Shown piece after piece: positions 59,207-64,000 of a DNA stretch of 64,000 bases. Source of the DNA: Clitopilus passeckerianus. Its lineage: Eukaryota; Basidiomycota; Agaricomycetes; Agaricales; Entolomataceae. The position numbers and the translations under genes are program-made. The stretch covers positions 1 to 64,000 of the forward strand of contig CALYLX010000035.1 of the NCBI GenBank assembly GCA_944990035.1. Reading direction: 5' to 3'. The notes below the pieces were generated by a model. It was not told where the DNA came from. It did no database searches and worked only from the letters and a program-made list of their open reading frames with translations. Every line of letters begins with the position of its first letter. Within the stretch, counting starts at the first letter, position 1.

Positions 59207-61714
59207 CTAAAAGCTCAAGGGTAAACCCGTCGAGAACTCTCGACTGAGCTTCCAAACAGCATCCACCAGGTCTTGTTCCTTCGTCTCCATCTTTTCATCC
59301 TGCTGTTCCAATACCGCCTGAGCTCCCTCTTTAGAACCATCCGCATCTCCATAAAGCAACCCAGCACCCGTGAAAGGCGATCCAAGCACCGAACAAACAG
59401 TTCCAGGCCTGGGCAACTCTCCTGTCACGAAGTAGTTCCTGATGTGAAGCTGGGTGCAGTACGATGGAGCAGCTAGCGAGCAGTGCTATGGTGGGGTAAC
59501 GACAGGCTGTCAGCGACTCGAGAATAGGCGCAGGGGCTAAAACAGGGACTTACCCCAGGAGAATCCTGGGTGAGGACAACTGAGCCAGGGAAACCCATGG
59601 ATGTCTTCTTTGCACTGCATGAATGAACACGAATGAGCAATTTAACTTAAACATGCAATCACTTACGCCCAGAGAGGTGTGACGGGATCTGAGAGATTTA
59701 AGTCAGAATCTTCTTTCAATAGCTCGGCTTAGCCAAAACCTCACCTGCAGTATTGCCAACAATAAGCAACGGATGGCTCGTTTTCCCGCGGATAGGACCT
59801 ACCAAAAGGTCAGACTCGGTCTCAAGGGGAACCTGCAGTTAACGTCGCACCTCTGAAATTGGTTTTCGGCAGATTTGGCCAACCACTGAAAGTCAGGCGT
59901 TAGTTCAGGCGCCACTAGATCCTGCATTGAAAACGTACATGCAACCAGCCCTAATGCCAGCCCATAATTCGCCCCATTCGCTGACTTTATTCAAGCCCTC
60001 GAAATATGTCTTGAAATTAAGGAGCGTATTTGGGACATGACTTCCGTCGTTACAAGCAATCGCCAGCTCCGCATCTCGCAGCAAAGGATACGACTTTTCC
60101 TTCTTCGAACCTCCGCTGCATCCGCATGCATCACCGCACTTCATTGGCGCTTGATGGAAGATCTTGAACAGCTTTTCTCCTGCCCGGTTGGCATCAAGCG
60201 AGTGGGCTCCAGTGCTGCTGTTTATGCTATTGACTGCCTCCTGCAGATCGGCCAAAGCTTCGGCAAGGAGAGGGAACATCGCCCATGGTTTGTACAGGGT
60301 AGAAAAGACGCCCATCCTGAGAAGGTTGTAGTCGACAACGCCATAATCAACAGGGCCTTCGCCATCGAAGATGTTCACGGGAATCGGTCGTTCGCGTACT
60401 GCATCGTATAGCTTGTACAGGTTCTCCTTGATCTGTTCAGGAGAAGAGGCCCAGAATGCACAGGATGATTGACCGGCGGCATGGCAGTAGGTGTAGAAGG
60501 AGTCCATGGTTTTGTGAGTGTCGATCAAGTTCGTAGACCATAGAGCTGGGGGTTTGTTAGAACGATGGACGGCTGACAGATCTCAGAGGGCTTACTTGCG
60601 TAGTAGTTTTCCATATCCACGACGCCATCAATGACAAGTCGGCCGACCTTGTCCTAGAAAAAAAACTTGAATGAGCTTATGGCGGTACGGGAGTATGGCT
60701 GCGGACTTACAGGAAACATAGCTGCAAAAGTAGATCCGAGAACGCTTCCATAGCTATATAGCCTAAGCGTCAGAGACGTCTGATCATGAAACGTTCGAAG
60801 ACTTACGAGAATCCCCAGTATTGAAGTTTCTCTTGACCATGTGCTTTGACGATGCTAAGCATATCCCTGGCGGTATGGTCGGTGTGGATATGGCGTAGCA
60901 CATCTGTCCTCTTAGCAGCGAGCTGCCCGATGACGTTGGAGCGTGCCCAGGTCCTTGCTAGACCATCGGCAGTGATATTCAGGACGTGCAAAGCGCCCAT
61001 ATTAGCTCCGTCGGATGCTTCCCAGAGCATACGCTCCAAGTGTGCGTCAAAGAAGCTTGCTGAGGGAAGGGAGCGCCCAACACCTGGAACATGCGGGAGT
61101 GGTTAATGGGATGCTGCGCCGTATGGCAGAACACAACATACCTCGCGGATCAAACCCGACGATATCGAACTGAGGCCCTACGAGCAAGGAAATGCCTGGA
61201 CCTGCCCTCAAAGCCATATCTACACCACTACCACCTGGTCCACCTGGGTTGAGAAGGATAGGTCCACGGTAGCCTGGCGAGTTCCGAAGAGGCGAAGGAA
61301 TACGGGCCAGGGCAATAGAAGCTTGTTCACCTTTTGGGTCGGAATAGTTGAGCGGAACCTGTGAAGGCACACTTTAGGACTGATCAGCAACTTTTATGAG
61401 GACGTTCTTACTGCGAGGCGGGTACACTCCATCTTCGTAACTGCTTCCAGAAAGCATGGCTGCCAATTGAGTTTATCGGAAGTAGGGGCCTGCCAGATAC
61501 TCGTCAGCAAATTATCCAGGAGCAACCACCGAAAGTAGATACTCACTGTGTCCCAGCTGAAGACAGGCTCTTCGAGCTTCTCATTCCCAAAGATATCCAA
61601 GAAGCGAAGGGGTTTGAGCCCATTCTGGTGCACTAGACCGTGAAATGAGACCACCACGCCGTAGATCGCAATGGTCAGTACGGCGAGAGGTACCAAGGGA
61701 GATAACCGTCCCAT
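59207..61714 (-). CDS. Peptidase family S33 (tripeptidyl-aminopeptidase-like) alpha/beta hydrolase B
   Basis: Starts MGRLSPLVPLAVLTIAIYG, a signal peptide or anchor. Colinear with copy A: FSWDT, VPLNYSDPKGEQASIALARI, YRGPILLNPGGPGGSGVD, QFDIVGFDPRG, ERMLWEASDGANMGALHVLN, ARDMLSIVKAHGQEKLQYWG and WGFSYGSVLGSTFAAMF with the nucleophile Ser in GFSYG. Then come VVDYNLLRMGVFSTLYKPWA, LLAEALADLQEAV, TSHPLLIVGNTA (the strand before the acid residue), RNYFVTGELPRPGTVCSVLG and VWKLSREFSTGLPLSF. Intron positions follow copy A, including the one inside the Ser codon. Predicted secreted exopeptidase acting on short peptides. Confidence 0.87.
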
Positions 61715-62068
61715 GATCCTGAACGTTCTGTCAGAGTGTTTCTTGTCTCTTTGGTGTCGCCTTTGTAGTTTTCAATGGTGATGGTAGGAAGAAGAGCTTA
61801 TCCTGCGCAGCATCTGACGCGTCGGGAATTCCCCACGGGCGCACCAAGATGAGATGCGTATTTGAGTCCACATGGTCTCTCTATAACCCCGAGTTGTTCA
61901 GCTTTTGAATTGGAGTGGCTGTGTAACCCTCTTTGGGCATTTTACTGAAAAAGGGATTTTGAACTTTTAAAGTCAAGAAACCATCCACTCGCGATATACA
62001 CATTTTTTATTACAAGGATATAACACAGAAACACTTTTACAGGAAAGGCTCAGGGTATGATTGATAAT
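61715..62068. other. Intergenic region
   Basis: Promoter side of S33 B (CTATAACCCC near 61881) and 3' flank of the carboxypeptidase gene. No gene recognised. Confidence 0.4.
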
Positions 62069-64000
62069 TTAGTTGCTGGGTGCCTTCTTCTTGCCCAACA
62101 GGACCTCCATGGTCTGGAATGCAGCAACAGGTGAGAATTGAGGAACCCTAGGTGTATTCTGATTAGCTGGGCCTTGGGTATCAGGGTATCGAAGAAGCTT
62201 ACATGTGTCCAGAAAGAGCAACCTCAAAGTAGGTAAGACCACGCTCAGTATGGGCAGTTCCAAGAGCACCAACACCGTCGACGACGAAGGAGTCATCACG
62301 AATGGGAGTCTGGAATCCTTGGTGACCATTCCATGTCATGCTAATCAAGTATCAGGAAATGAAACAAGGCGGTAGGGTGGAACAAACTTACTTCTGCAGA
62401 ACGATCCTGGTTCCATCAGAAATCAAGATATAGTCAGCAGTTCCATGAACGATGACGGTCCTCTTGTTCTTCTCAATGACGCCGGGGAGGACGCTGAGTG
62501 CGGGAGGCAAGCTCTTGTCGCCCTTGGGGAAGACATCGACCTCAGAGCATTCAGTCCACTTGTAGTTCTCTGGGGCGTGAACGGCCTTCTTGACGTCGTC
62601 ACGGTCGAAGTAGAGAGGGGAGGTTTGTTCTTGGGGGAAGGAGCCACTATATCATCACACTAATGTCAGGAACCTGCAACCGAAGGATTTATGGATGAAA
62701 ATGAACGTACGGGAATCCGAGCACATCCCAGAGAATAGGATAAGTATCGAAGATCCTGTAAACGTTGAAGGCAGGGTTGACGGCAAGAGCAGCCTCGAAG
62801 ATAATATCCCAAGCATCGCAGCCCTTATCGAACTCGGTGCTCTTTCCAGGAAGAGGGAAGGGTCCCTTCTTGGGAGGGAAAGTGACGTGTTTCTTGTAGT
62901 AGCCTTCATATCCGCACTTCTTGTTGAGAGCGTCGAGTTGGGCACGGAAGGTTTGGCTGCCAGGGATTTGGATCAGTTCTGAGTGGGGACACGTGAAGGG
63001 CAGGGACGTACTTGAAAGCGAAGACATTCTCGTATTTGCGAACGAAATCCACTGCAGGGATTTGCTCTTGTACGACGTCCCAGGAGAGCGAAGGGTCAGC
63101 GATCCAGATACCCTGGAGGTCAAGGTCGAGCTTCTTGGGATGGGAGTAGATGTAATCGGCGATATCTGCATCAAGCAAACGTTAGGGGCGAGACTTGTGG
63201 GCGGCAAATGGGAAGAACTGACAAGGGATGTAGGTTCCGGCGTACTGAAGCGCGAGGTGAAGAATGAGATTCGCGGAAAATGATACAATTGAGGTGATAG
63301 ACGCACACTTTCACCACTGAGGTAGAACTTCTTCCCCTTGAGTTCGCCAAATACCTCCAAGAACTGCTGGAAGAAACCAACCAACTGCTCAGCAAGGTCC
63401 ACCTCGTCCTAAAACGCGCTCAATTAGTCACTTGTGCCCTGAGTCCACTGAAGCAACCAACCTTAAGATTCGGTGTTCCCTGCGAGTATCCAGTACCAAC
63501 AGGCTGCTCAACCCAAAGGACACTGGACAAGTTAGTCCAGCTCCATTCGTTAACTGTCGGCTTCGCCTGTCCCCAGCTCCACGAGAAGGGGCCGTTCTCT
63601 TGCAAGAGACCCTCGAGTGAGGAACATCCAGGGCCACCGTTCGTCCTGAAGATCAAGGAGTTAAGTTAGCAAACGGGGTCAAATGACGAGATTTATTTAA
63701 GGATGATGTGGACGAGATCGCGTGCGACGCGGTGGGAGAATGGACTGAGGTAGGGAGGGATGTAGGACTGACCAGAAGATTAGATCATCCACGCTTCCTT
63801 CGGGGCCAGGAGGGAAGAACCAGAAGAAGAGCTATAAAGCAAAAACGCGTTGTTGAGCAATACGCTCAAAAGGAAGAGGAAGAGGAACAATCACTTTTCT
63901 GGTCTCGTTCGGGTCCGAACTAATGGGCAGCAACCCAGACCAACTGGGCCCAATATCAAAGTCAACTTCCGGAATTGAAGCTCCATCGACGTAGAACTCT
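62069..64000 (-). CDS. Serine carboxypeptidase, family S10 (5' end beyond window)
   Basis: The N-terminus lies beyond base 64000. The visible exons read [69 protein letters not shown] (nucleophile Ser in GESYAG, split by an intron), [87 protein letters not shown] (catalytic Asp region), [12 protein letters not shown] and [20 protein letters not shown] (catalytic His in GHM). It ends KKAPSN. Short introns of 50-70 nt. The enzyme removes C-terminal residues from peptides at acidic pH, in the vacuole or outside the cell. Confidence 0.92.

Overview
The window is nuclear DNA of a filamentous basidiomycete, most likely an Agaricomycete. Genes are dense and on both strands. They are cut by many short GT-AG introns of about 45-75 nt with CTGAC/CTAAC-like branch sites. 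The gene content fits: F-box and BTB families, arrestin-like and multi-pass proteins of mushroom type, a Ppo-type dioxygenase-P450 fusion, RNA14, zuotin, GH85, PL1 and S10 enzymes. No rRNA, tRNA, CRISPR or intact transposon was recognised. All exon joins were made by eye.

Left end (1-6.6 kb): three minus-strand paralogues in tandem, each starting with nearly the same secretion signal (M-x-S-I-x-K-x-L-P-x) and each with a TATA box 110-120 bp upstream. They encode secreted low-complexity proteins: a Lys/Glu-rich one running off the left edge, a seven-repeat Gly/Tyr/His/Lys protein with Lys-Arg at the repeat joints, and a Gly-rich one with an acidic helical tail. At 13.5-14.3 kb lies a different secreted repeat protein whose units are separated by KKKR. 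These look like Kex2-processed repeat proteins and are the most novel part of the window.

6.8-26 kb: an F-box-like LRR protein, an acidic conserved protein, a small secreted SH3b-like protein, an almost gene-free 2.5 kb, the KKKR protein, zuotin (ribosome-associated DnaJ), an arrestin-like protein, a multi-pass membrane protein, a seven-bladed beta-propeller lectin without signal peptide, an O6-alkylguanine-DNA alkyltransferase and a second multi-pass membrane protein.

27-64 kb: questin-oxidase-like gene A, a membrane protein with a carbohydrate-binding-like ectodomain, S33 peptidase A, pectate lyase, an F-box protein, a fatty-acid dioxygenase/P450 fusion, RNA14 divergent from a cytosolic GH85 ENGase, a BTB protein, questin-oxidase-like gene B, a broken cullin fragment, a nucleotidyltransferase-like protein, an uncharacterised mushroom-type protein, S33 peptidase B and a serine carboxypeptidase cut by the right edge. 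The questin-oxidase/S33 pair occurs twice, which suggests an old segmental duplication with inversion.

Several genes carry single-base breaks of reading frame. Some sit in purine tracts or homopolymers and may be sequencing errors rather than biology.
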